The notes beneath the pieces were generated by a model, which saw nothing but the letters and a program-made list of their open reading frames with translations, was not told the DNA's origin and did not search any database. A program made the position numbers and the translations under genes. A stretch of 64,000 nt of DNA. It comes from Prorocentrum cordatum. Lineage: Eukaryota; Sar; Dinophyceae; Prorocentrales; Prorocentraceae. Below are positions 52,910-63,604 of this stretch, piece after piece. The DNA lies in the NCBI GenBank assembly GCA_963575745.1, contig CAUYUJ010016065.1, forward strand, positions 229,001 through 293,000. The letters run 5' to 3'. Within the stretch, counting starts at the first letter, position 1. Each line of letters begins with the position of its first letter.

Positions 52910-54110
52910 CGAAAGCGAGAGCGAAAGAAAACGACAAGGAAATACGTATGGGGCCACAAAAAGCGCGAACGAGCAGGGACCACGAAGGGCAGATAATGCG
53001 GGGCCACAGAAGGCAACGATGGGGCCACGGAGGGTAGCAACTGCGCCACGTAGGACAGTGAAGAGGCCACAAACGGCGACAGCGGGGCGACGAAGGGCAC
53101 GCACATGGGGCCACAACGGGCGTGAACGAGCGGGGACCACGAAGGGCATACGTATACTGGGCCACGGAAGGCAAGGACGGGGCCACTGAGGGCAGAGACG
53201 GGGCCACGAAGGGTAGCGAGGGGGCCACGAGGGGCGACAGCGGGGCCACGAAGGGCATGCATGTGGGACCACCACGGGCGTGAACGAGCGGGGGCCACGA
53301 AGGGCATACATATATGGGGCCACGAAGGGCAGCGAGGGGGCCACGAAGGGATGCAACGGGGCCACGACGGACTGCAACGGGGCCACGAAGGGCAGCGAGT
53401 GGCCAAGAAGGGCTGCAACGGGGCCACGAATCGCAGCGAGGGGGCCACAAAGGGCTACAACGGGGACACGAAGGGCAACGAGGGAGCCACGAGGGGATGT
53501 AATGGGGCCACGAAGGGCTGCGGGATAACCACGAGGAGCTGCAACGGGGCCACGAAACAAAGCAAGCAGGGGGCCACGAAGGGCTGCCATGGGGCCACGA
53601 AACAAAGCGAGGGGCCACGAAGGGCTGCAACGGGGCCACGTCGGGCAGCGAGATCCCGATTCCTAGGTAATCCGTGAAGGAGTCCTAAGCGTGAGCGCAG
53701 TTCCTGGGTGCGTGGGTGTCGGGAGCGCGGCGCTTGAGTAAATTGCTGGAATTTCCAACGCAAGGGCGCGATTCTTCAGTAGATTGCAAGCAAGTCTCCA
53801 GCGAGAGCGCGACTCCACAACGCCGAGAGAGCGATTCCTGGATACATTGTAAGGGAGTCCCGAGCGAGAGCGCAATTCCTGAATGAAATGCGAGGAAGTC
53901 TCGGGCGGGAGCGGGGGTCCTGGCAAAATTGCGAAAACGTTTTAGGCGGGAGCCGTTGTTGTTGTTGTTGTTGTAACCCGAGGGCCAGGGGCCCAGTTTG
54001 AGCTTCAAGACACTTTCTCTGATAAAAACAGGGTGCGAGCGTCGAGGGGCACGCTTTGATTAAGCAAAAACCGTATGCGCCGGTGGGGGGGGCCAACAAT
54101 AATTATTCTT
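52561..54110. repeat. about 1.6-kb composite repeat, copy 2
   Basis: Same order of parts as 50870-52560 with more divergence: CCTCGATACCCGCCGTCTTC at 52650, a CGACGA block (52834-52910), the 21-bp minisatellite (52980-53655) and the GAGCGAGAGCGC units (53656-54000) ending in a GTTGTTGTTG run and a CCAACAATAATTATTCTTCA segment. Confidence 0.85.
52980..53655. repeat. 21-bp minisatellite, array 2
   Basis: The same GGGGCCACGAAGGGC units, more diverged than array 1 and interspersed with ACAAAGCGAGGGGCC variants. Confidence 0.9.
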
Positions 54111-54244
54111 CAGATGTGGAAGTTCAACAAAAACCGCCAAACATGGCCGAAGATCGACGGCATGGGCTCCGCTGGCACCGATGTGACCCTAATAAGCCCA
54201 AAGGAACTCCAAGATGGCCCCACGGAGAGCTCCCAAAATCTCTC

Positions 54245-54257
54245 TATATATATATAC

Positions 54258-54293
<36 letters not shown>

Positions 54294-54294
54294 T

Positions 54295-54334
<40 letters not shown>

Positions 54335-54416
54335 CATACATACATACATACATACGTACGTACGTACGTACGTAAGTACGTACGTACGTACGTACGTACA
54401 TACATACATACATACA
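54245..54416. repeat. TA / CATATA / CATA / CGTA alternating microsatellite
   Basis: About 170 bases of almost uninterrupted pyrimidine-purine alternation: TATATA, then (CATATA)n to about 54330, (CATA)n, (CGTA)n at 54354-54398, and (CATA)n again to 54416. Confidence 0.97.
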
Positions 54417-55075
54417 TGCATATGTACTTCGCACCTGGAAATGAATGGTTATGAGAAACATGTTTGACACTACTACACACTACTCGGACGCAGACGGGCC
54501 AACCCACGATGCCTTGCAGAGGCCGCCGAAGTGGCCCCCAAGGCCGTCACCAGGCCCCCAGACGGCCCTAGAAGTCCTCAAAGTATCAGGCCCAACAGAG
54601 TGATCCCGCGTTGCACTATTCCGATCGATCGACGGGCCGTGCCCCTGGAGGGTGTTCTGGTGGGTGCTGCACGTGTCCTGCAGGAGGGGCCCTGGAAGGT
54701 GCCTTTGAAAAGTCCCGGAGGGTGTCCTGGAAGTGCCCCGAAGGGCGCCCTGGGGATGTATGGCAAAGCGCGTTCTGCCGCCGCTGCTGGCGGTGGGGGA
54801 GTTCAAGCCCCCCCTCCTCACACAAGGGGTGGGGGTCCAGAACCGCCTCCCTTCCACTCCCATGGTAAATTTTGGGGGGGGGTGAAACACCCCCCGCCGG
54901 GAAAATTTGCCGGGGGTGTCTGGAATTTCCCCTCCCCCCGGGGAAAATTCATGGGGGTATCGAGCGCCCCCCCCCCCCCCCTACCAAAAAATGACTATGG
55001 GGGGGGCCGGAAACCCATACCCCCACAATCCCCCTCCCATCTTTCTGGGAAAAAACGGCCACAACCCCCTCCCGG
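54417..55075. other. no supported gene; G/C-run hairpins
   Basis: 54530-54800 is GC-rich with a weak minus frame and no domain. 54860-54990 holds an inverted repeat (54877-54895) and other G-run/C-run pairs around AAAATT words. A long C-run lies at 54968-54981. Confidence 0.5.
54877..54895. other. GGGGGGTG-AAA-CACCCCCC hairpin
   Basis: A perfect 8-bp G/C-rich stem (54877-54884 with 54888-54895) around a 3-base AAA loop. No adjacent gene to which a regulatory role could be tied. Confidence 0.8.
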
Positions 55076-55163
55076 AACGACGACGACAGCGACGACGACG
55101 ACGACGACAACGACGACGACGGCGACGACGAGGACGACGACGAGGAGGACGACAAAAACGACA

Positions 55164-55217
<54 letters not shown>

Positions 55218-57185
55218 GCGACGACGACAAAGACGACGACGAACGACGACGACGACGACGACGCCGACAACGACGACGACGATGACGATGCCGACGACGA
55301 CGACGACGAAAACGACAACGACGCCGCATCCGAGGACGACGACGCCGACGCCGACGCCGACGACGATGACGACGACGTTGCACGACGCCAGACGCACGAC
55401 GCACGACGCACGCCGACGCCGACGACGCCGACGACGGCGCCGACGCCGACGCCGACAACGACGACGCCGACGACGGCGCCGACGATGACGACGGCGACGA
55501 CGACGACCAGGACGACTATGACAACGAGGACAACGACGACACAGCCGACGACTTCGACAGTTACGCCGAAGCCGACGACGTCGACGACGATGACTTCGAC
55601 GCTGCCGACGACGACGACGACATCGTCAACGAAAACGACGCAGACGAAAACGAAGACGACGACGCCGCCGCAGCAAGCGACGACGACGACGCCGACGCAC
55701 CACGCAGATCGCACGACGTACGACGCACGACTACGACGACGCCGACGCGGGCGCCGACTCCGACGCCGACGCCGACACTGAAGTCGACGAAGACGACGTC
55801 GGCGACGACGGCGACAACGACAACGACAACGAAGACAACGACGCCGACGACGCCGCCGCAACCGCCGCCAAAAGTGCCGACGACCGCGACAACGACAACG
55901 ACGACGACGAAGACGACGACGACGACGACAAACACGACGACGACAAAGACAGCGACACCAGCGACGACCACGACGCCGACGCCGACGCTGCCGACGACGA
56001 CAACGACGACGCCGACGGCGATGACGACGACGCCGACGGCGATGCCGACGATGGCAACGACGATGACGACAATGTTGACAGCAACGACAACGATGACGAC
56101 GATGCCGCCGCCTCCGCCGCCGCCGCCGACGACGACGACGCCGACAACGACAACTAAATCGACGACAACGACGACGCCGCCGCCGACGACGACGACGCGC
56201 GACGCACAACAGAAGACGCCCACTCCGACGACGGCGAAGACAAAGACGACGCATGCGACGACGACGACGTCGACGAAAAAGACGGCGACGACAAAGACGA
56301 ACGACAAAAACGACGACGACAACGACGACGACAACGATGCCGACGCCGGCGACGACGACCGACGACGACGACGCCGAAGCCGACGCCAACGACAACGAGG
56401 ACGCTAACGGCAACAATGACGACGACCACGATGACGATGACAACGACGATGACAACGACGACGCCGCCGCCGAACACAACGACGACGCCGACGAGGACGA
56501 CGTCGACGACGAGGACGACGTCGACGACGACGACGACGACAAGGACGACGACGACCCGACAAACACGACGACGATGACGACGATAACGACGACGAAAACA
56601 ACGCCGCCGCCTCCGCCGCAACCGCCGCCGCCGACGACGACGACGACGCACGACGCGCCACGTGCGACGCGCGACGTACGACGCACGACTGCGACGACGA
56701 CGACGCCGACAACGACAACTAAATCGACGACAACGACGACGCCGCCGCCGACGACGACGACGCGCGACGCACAACAGAAGACGCCCACTCCGACGACGGC
56801 GAAGACAAAGACGACGCATGCGACGACGACGACGTCGACGAAAAAGACGGCGACGACAAAGACGAACGACAAAAACGACGACGACAACGACGACGACAAC
56901 GATGCCGACGCCGGCGACGACGACCGACGACGACGACGCCGAAGCCGACGCCAACGACAACGAGGACGCCAACGGCAACAATGACGACGACCACGATGAC
57001 GATGACAACGACGATGACAACGACGACGCCGCCGCCGAACACAACGACGACGCCGACGAGGACGACGTCGACGACGAGGACGACGTCGACGACGACGACG
57101 ACGACAAGGACGACGACGACCCGACGAACACGACGACGATGACGACGATAACGACGACGAAAACAACGCCGCCGCCTCCGCCGCA

Positions 57186-57217
<32 letters not shown>

Positions 57218-58305
57218 ACGACGCGCCACGTACGACGCGCGACGTACGACGCACGACTGCGACGACGCCGACGCCGACGCTGGCGCCGACGCCGACGCCG
57301 ACGAAGGCGACGGTGACCGCGACAAAGACGACGATGCCGACGACGACGCCGACTACGGCGACGACGACGATAACGACGCCGAACACAGGGCCAGCGAAAA
57401 CGACGACGCCGACGGCGACGACGACGACGACGATGCCGACGACGACGATGACGACGACGTCGATAACGCCCGCGACGACGACGACGACGACGACGACGAC
57501 GGCGGCGACGATGACGACGACGACGACGCCGACGAAACTGACGACGACGACGCTGCCGATGGCGATAACGATGTCGACAACGACGCCTCCGCCAACGACG
57601 ACGACAACGACGCACGACGCACGACAAACGACACCGAAGCTGGCGAAGATGACGAAGGCGACGCCGACGACAACGACTACGACGACGGCGACAATGACGA
57701 TGACGACCAAGACGACGATGACAACGACGACAACGCACAACGCGCGACGCACGACGCACGAAGCACGACGACGACACCGCCACCGTCGACGACAACGACG
57801 TCGACAACAACGACGACGACGCACGACGAACGGCGCGCGACGAGAATGCCGACGACGTTGCCGACGACGCATGGCGCCGACGACGCCGGCGACGACGTCG
57901 ACCAAGTCGACGACGACGATGGCGACGAATCCGAAGGCGACGACGCGCCGGCACCGAAGCCTGCACCGACGCCGACGCCGACCACGACGACGACGGCCCA
58001 GGCGACGACGACAACGACAAAAACGACGACGACGACAACGACAACAACGACGACACTGACAACGACGACAACGACGACACCGCGGCAGACGACGACGCCG
58101 ACGACGACGACGCCGACGACGACAACCAAGCCGAGGACATCGACGACGCCGACAACGACGACGAAGACGTCGACCACGAAGACGACGACGAAGACGACAA
58201 AATCGACGCCGACGACAACGACGGCGACGACGATAACGACGACGATGACAACGACGACGACGCCAACGTCGGCGTTAACGGCAACGACGACAACGACAGT
58301 TTAGG
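55076..58305. repeat. 3.2-kb GAC-type trinucleotide block
   Basis: Nearly every triplet is GAC, GCC, AAC, GAT or a close variant in one register on the plus strand, with recurring GCACGACGCACGACG words. ORFs of 140-776 codons on both strands are a by-product of the scarcity of stops. Confidence 0.95.
56130..57265. repeat. 565-bp tandem duplication inside the GAC block
   Basis: ACGACAACTAAATCGACGAC at about 56147 recurs at about 56712, and the match extends to near 57265, with only a handful of substitutions and one 3-base insertion (offset 565, then 568). Confidence 0.92.
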
Positions 58306-58699
58306 GCCGCAGCGGTCACAGATGAAAAAACAAGGTGCGAGCCCCGAAGCGCGACCGCCAGGGCCGCGGTCACGCGAACCCCTCGCGCCTGACCGCGGGG
58401 CGCGAACGCGCGGCCGCGCGGCGGCCGCGGGGGGGGGGGGGCGCCTGAAGTGCGATCTTCATGACGACGTCTTTGCGCGCCATTGCCGCCGCTGGACCTA
58501 TCTGGCCCGCGACGGGAACGGCCGTGGCCCAAACCGCCCGCGCTATGAGCGAGATGCCTCGCGAGTCGGCCGCGTCGCGCCGACGCGCGCGGACGCGAAA
58601 TGGGCCTTCGGCATTTTCTGCCGGCGTCGGCCCCGTCCTGTCCGCTGCGCCTCTAGACCGCTAAGGGGGCGGCCACTTCTCCGCATCTGCGTCAATGAA
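58306..58699. other. no supported gene
   Basis: GC-rich sequence with a G-run at 58429-58441. ORFs are Arg-rich and unconvincing. Confidence 0.5.
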
Positions 58700-59275
58700 G
58701 GGTTTCGCGACCCCTTGCGCCTGCGCCGAGCAACGCGCGCCTCGAGAGGTCGCCGGGCAGAGTTCCCACGTGCGCGCGCGCCTGGCCGCCGAGCCATTCG
58801 CAAGACGCCGGCGCAACCAGGCGGAAGCTGTGCGAGGCGAGTGGCGCCCAGACACTTGCCGACGTCAACGCGCGCGCGGTTGACCTGCGTGCCAACGCGG
58901 TTGACCTGCGCGCCGACGCGCCCGCGACAGCGGCCACCGGGTCGGCGGACCCTGGCGCCGCTTCGCTGGCGCCGAGGGCGGCGGGCATGGCAGCCGCATC
59001 GGCCTTTGCTGCAGTTGCCGTCGCCCGCTTGACCGCGCGGCCAAGAAAAGCGACTTCCCCGCCGTTGAGATCACCCGTAACAAAAGCGATCGCGCGAGCG
59101 TCGAGCTCCAACAGGTCTTGCTCGACCTGGGGCGCGCGACGCAGGGCAACCAGGCCGGCGATGCGCTCGCCGCTCGCCGTGATCGACTTGGCGCGGAGCG
59201 CCGCGAAAACGTCGCGGAGGCAGCCCCCGTCGCGCTTCGCGCGAGCGTCAACAGTGGGCAGGAGGACTTGCTACT
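58700..59275 (-). CDS. exon of an unknown protein
   Basis: After a TAG (possible splice acceptor) at about 59276, the minus strand reads QVLLPTVDARAKRDGGCLRD, VFAALRAKSITASGERIAGL, APQVEQDLLELDARAIAFVT, then GDLNGGEVAFLGRAVKRATA. These 100 or so residues have a convincing soluble, mixed helix/strand pattern and GC-rich third positions. Downstream it becomes Ala/Ser-rich and may pass into an intron before 58700. No family recognised. Confidence 0.45.
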
Positions 59276-59397
59276 CCGCCATCTTACGGCCAAGCGCCGT
59301 CGACGCTCCTGGAACGCGCGCGCGCACTCACGGAACGGACCTGACGCGGAACAGGGGGGGAAGGTGCCATTGCTACGGTGAACGAAGATAGGGGATT
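59276..59397. other. no supported gene
   Basis: Short GC-rich spacer between the exon and the minisatellite field. Confidence 0.4.
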
Positions 59398-60310
59398 CGT
59401 TTGGTCGTTTGTTCGAGAGCCGCGTTGGGAGCGGCGCCGAAACCGTCAGTGAGCTCGCCCGGTCATTCGTTCGGGATCCTGGTCCGGGCGCGGCGCAAAA
59501 TCGACGCGGACCTCGATCGGTCGCGAGATCGCAGTCCTCGTGCGGATTCGGCGCAGACGATGACGCGGACCTCGTTCGGTCGTTCACTCGCGATCATCGC
59601 CCAAATGCGGCGCTGCGGTCGAAGCGGACTTCGCTCGGTCGCTCACCCGCGATCCTCCTTCGGATGCGGCGCAGGCGCTGGTTAAAACGCGATTCGGCCG
59701 CTGGCTCGCCCTCCTCGTTCGGGCGCGGCGCGGAAGCTCTCAATGGAACTTGTTCGGTCTATCGCTCGTAATCCTCTTTGGGGTGCGGCGCAACTGCGAA
59801 ATCTGGACCTTGTTCGGTCGTTCGTGCACGATCCTCGTTCGGACGCGGTGCATGCGTAGTATCGTACCACCTGTGATCGGTCGCTCGCGATCCACGTTCG
59901 GACGCGGCGCTGACGTCGCAGCGGACCTTTTCTCGGCAGCTCGCTCGCGATCCTCGCTCGGATGCGGCGCAGACGTTAACGCGGACCTCGTTCGGTCGGT
60001 CGCTCGCGATCCTCGTTCGGATGCGGCGCGGACGTCATCGCGGACCTCGTGCAGACGCGGCGCTGACGTCGTAGCGGGCCTCGTTCGGCCGCTCGCTCGC
60101 GATCCTCAGAACGGATGCGGCGCTGACCTCGTGGAGGGCCAGAGTCGGTTGTTCGCTCGCGACCCTCGTTCGGATGCGGCGTAGACGTCAATAGAAAAAC
60201 CTCGCGCGGTCGTTCGCCCGATCCTCGCTCGGACGCGGCGCGGGTGACCCCAGACCGCGCGCGGTCGAGCGTGCGCAAACCTGGGACGGATGCGGCGCCG
60301 GAGCAAAAAT
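59398..60310. repeat. degenerate 58-66 bp minisatellite field
   Basis: Units of the form CGATCCTCGTTCGGATGCGG, CGC(A/G)GACGT, GCGGACCTCGTTCGGTCG, TCGCTCG repeated about 14 times, with clear steps such as 59950 to 60008 (58 bases). All ORFs over it are repeat products. Confidence 0.9.
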
Positions 60311-61030
60311 AGACGCGCGGCAGCGTCCGCCGCGAGATATTGCCCCGAATGAGCAAGAAACGATCCGGACCCTCGAACCCAGCAAATCGACTAGGAATTG
60401 GTACCTGCGGGAGGGACATGAGGAGGGGAGGAACCTGCGAACGAAGACGGCGCGCAGGCGGGTGGGGCGGGGAAATCGGAACACGCGCAGGAGGGAGACG
60501 CGGCGCGGTGACCGCAGGCGCGCGCGCACGGAGCAGGCACGCCGCAGACAGCAGCAGCGCAGGGCAAGGCAGCACGCAGCAGGCGAGCGGCGGCGCGCGA
60601 CGAACCGCCGGCGCGCGCGCGCGAAGCAGGCAGGCCGCGGCAGGCAGCAGCGCAGAACGCAACAGCACGCAGCAGGCGAGGCAGCACGCGCGGGGCGACG
60701 GCCGGCGCGCGCGCGCACCCCGCGCTCATATCCCGAACGCGGGGTGCACGCCCCGCCATGCTGCATGCAACTCCGTAAACCTCCGCAACGCCGCGGCGGG
60801 CGCGGGCACGCGGAGGGGCGCGGACCTGCTCGCATCGCTAGCGGCGCGCCACGACTCGCGCGGGCAATGCGGCGACACGGCGCTGTTCGCGCCTGCGTCC
60901 GCCGCGCATCCCTGGAGCTGGCGAGTGCGTGCGATGGAACGAAAAGCTGAGTTCGATCCATACAATAAAGCCAGTCCGAAGACACGCAAGGCCTGGCCTA
61001 AATGTACGTAAGGCACGACAGTGCGGGACC
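60311..61030. repeat. GCGCGC/CAGCAGCGCAG imperfect repeats
   Basis: 60480-60720 has three imperfect units with GGCGCGCGCGC, AGCAGGCA and GCAGCGCAG words. 60720-61030 is less repetitive and holds no recognisable gene. Confidence 0.65.
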
Positions 61031-61575
61031 TCCGAACAGCCCACGACAAGGGCGATCGTTACGCAAATGGCAGCGTCCTCGATGCCGCGAGGTCTAGCCC
61101 GGATGCGCATGAAACACCGTTCCGCGGAACCCCATCAGGAGACCACGAAGGCAACGACAGCCACGCAGGTGGCAGCCTGACAGCCGCCCAGGGAGACGCG
61201 CGGTCCAGCCTGGATGCGATTCAACACCACTCCGCGGGACCTCCCAGCAAGCACACGGAAGTGGCGACAATTGCGCAGGTGGCAGCCCCTCAGGTGGCCG
61301 CGAGGTCTAGTCTGGGCGTGCGTGAGATACCACCCCGCAGGGCCTTTCGGGAGCACACGACACTGTTGCGCAGGTGGCAGTTCCCTCTGGAGCACCGAGG
61401 TCTAATATGAAGTGCGCAAGACACCACCCCGCGGGACATCCCAGAAGCCCACGAAGGTGGCGACAGTGTAGTCGGTGGCAGCCCCATTAGAGAGCCTGGA
61501 GGTCTCGATTGGACGTGGTTAGGACACCACTCCGTTGAGCGTCCCAGGAGTCCACGAAGGTGGCTGGGTGGCACT
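61031..61575. repeat. degenerate 95-110 bp repeats
   Basis: Five or so units share CAGGTGGCAGCC, GAGGTCTAGYCTGG and ACACCACYCCGCGGGACC; the GTGGCAG marker occurs near 61170, 61279, 61374 and 61467. Confidence 0.85.
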
Positions 61576-61608
61576 CAGCCAGACAGCGCGAGCGGGAGGA
61601 CGAAGAAA

Positions 61609-61732
61609 AAGTAAGAGGAGGAGAAGGAGGAGGAGGAGGAGGAGGAGGAGGAGGAGGAACACGAGGAGGAGAAGGGGAAAGAGGAGGAGAAGGAGGAGGA
61701 GAGGAGAGAGGAGGAGGAGGGGAGAGGAGAAG
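61609..61732. repeat. polypurine GGAGGA tract
   Basis: About 120 bases of G and A, GAGGAG-based, similar in composition to 15213-15485. Confidence 0.95.
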
Positions 61733-61929
61733 CAGCCTTGGACACCAGAGTGCTCTACTCCAAACGCGAACCCAACGCAAGAGGCTTGACAACAAATCCA
61801 GGCCAAGCCCGAAATAAAACGGCGTGCCGTTGGTTGCGCCAGCGATTGCGCTCCCAGCGGCCTGAAGCCAATGCGACCAGTCCAGTCAGTCAAGCCCACC
61901 TCACGAAAATCAAACTCGAGCTTTGCCCG

Positions 61930-62530
61930 AAATGAAAGTGTTGGCCAGTAAGGTTAACGCTTCCTCTGCATTTACCTTCTCACTATTTCTGGTGCCAGTC
62001 CTTCTCACTTCCTTCTGATGGTCGGCGGAAGGGTGCAAGCCTCTAGACTGTAAGATTTCACCACAGAAGCGGGTGAATCTCCATGTACTAGGCTCTCATA
62101 ACCGGCGCGACGCAAATCCCACAACTCGGTGAGATCAGACTGGCAATTCCTCCTTCTGCCTACGGGCAACGGCGTATGGCACAATTGAGTAAGTGAGCGA
62201 GCGCACCAGTACTCGTGACAGAGACAGGTCTCATAGCTTCACCGATGCGACAACGGGCAGCCAGGATTAGATGGTAATTCGATCGTCCTACCGTTATGTG
62301 AAATTGATTCCTGAGCATGGAGACTGTCTGTCGCATTCCAACGTCAGGCCAAGAATGTAGTCAATCGTGTCCCGGGAAGGTCCTAAGATGGGTGGTAACC
62401 ACAAGTTGCGCCTGACAGAGCCATCTTCTCAGTACCAACGCTCCAACCTAATAATCCTCAGCGTCCATGATAGTAACTATGACCCGCCACGCTGACTCAA
62501 CGGGCCAGAGGCGTGCTATAATCTCCAGTA
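61930..62530. other. ORF-poor unique segment, nothing recognised
   Basis: About 600 bases of balanced composition with no ORF of any size and no repeats, unlike the rest of the window. I compared it by eye with rRNA-, tRNA- and snRNA-like motifs and found none I could support. Confidence 0.5.
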
Positions 62531-63125
62531 AAAGGTTTTGATCGTTCTAATTCGCGCGCGCGCGTGGCGAGCCCTGGGAGTCCCAACGCGAAAAATACCC
62601 AGGGGAATTCCCAGGCATGTCCTGGGCGGTCGCTGTCACGGATGCCGGAATTCCCGGGGGCGGTCTTCAGGGCCCGTGAAAGCGCTCCAGGAGCGCACAG
62701 AGGGACCCTGGGGGAGCTCCAAGAAGTCATTCCAGTGGGGATCCTCCATACACTCCCGAAAGGCTGCAAGATAGCCTTCGAACGGTCAAATGATCACAGC
62801 TCCCGCCGCCAAGAGGCCCAAATTTTTGGATGTTGTTTAAGTGTTTGGAAGATGTTGGCGTTGCTGCCTTTTCAACCTTCCGACCGCACATGACATCCCA
62901 TTCAGCCCCCAAGACTGCCGCAACTCAGGCCAAGAGGACCCCAGGACGGCCACGAGACGGCCCAAGAGGGCCCCAAGTCGGCCCTGGAGGCCTCCCGGGA
63001 AGCCTCCCGAGAGAGGGAATCCGAGCAAAAGCTCGAACCCGTTGCCGACAGACTTCCCCCCTAGGCCCCAGGACACATACAAATAAACACACACAAATAA
63101 AAAGATTCCCCCTATTTTCCCATCT
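62531..63125. other. no supported gene; short CCAAGAGGCC-like repeats
   Basis: 62560-62660 has CCCAGG/CCTGGG words, and 62920-63012 a degenerate ladder like that at 13000-13437. ORFs here are short and unsupported. Confidence 0.45.
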
Positions 63126-63304
63126 TTTCTGGGCTTGTGCCTTCCCCCCCCCCACTTCCGATATTTCCCCATCTTCTCTTGGAAATCGACGATGAATTGT
63201 GTCTGTGTGTTTTTTCCCCTCCTGACCCCTCCCACACCGCCAGAGATCCCCCACGAGGGCCCCGAGAGACCTCCAAGAGGCCGCCGACAGGCCGCCGGCC
63301 CCTC

Positions 63305-63425
63305 CAAAGGCCCCCTCCTCCTCCTCGTTCTCCTCCTCCTCCTCCTCCTCCTCCTCCTCCTCCTCCTCCTCCTCCCCTCATCCCCCTCCTCCTCCTCCTC
63401 CTCCTTCTCCTCCTCCTCCACATCC
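63305..63425. repeat. (CCT)n polypyrimidine tract
   Basis: About 120 bases of CCTCCT with a few interruptions (CCTCATCCCC, TTCTCC). Confidence 0.95.
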
Positions 63426-63604
63426 TCCGGGAGTGCTCCAGAAGTGCCAACCGTGCTGCAGTCAGACTTCGGAGGCTCCCAAGACAGCCAGGGAGGGAGA
63501 GAAGGGGGAGTCCAAAGAGGGGACGGGGAGGGGGGACACGAACTGCCATGTCGAGCCCTCGGCACCGAGACACTCATGACTGCTCACACAACACTTCGAG
63601 GAAA

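Noticed and set aside
50549-53639. ORFs up to 514 codons with seven-residue repeats (VAPLQPF, RGPVAAL)
   Set aside because: A 21-bp minisatellite is open in every frame; no frame is preferred.
54995-58293. Several ORFs of 140-776 codons on both strands (poly-Val, poly-Arg, poly-Asp, poly-Thr)
   Set aside because: They arise from the stop-poor GAC triplet block and appear in most frames at once.
61930-62530. Possible rRNA or other structured RNA
   Set aside because: No recognisable conserved rRNA or tRNA block could be matched by eye; kept only as a segment to check.
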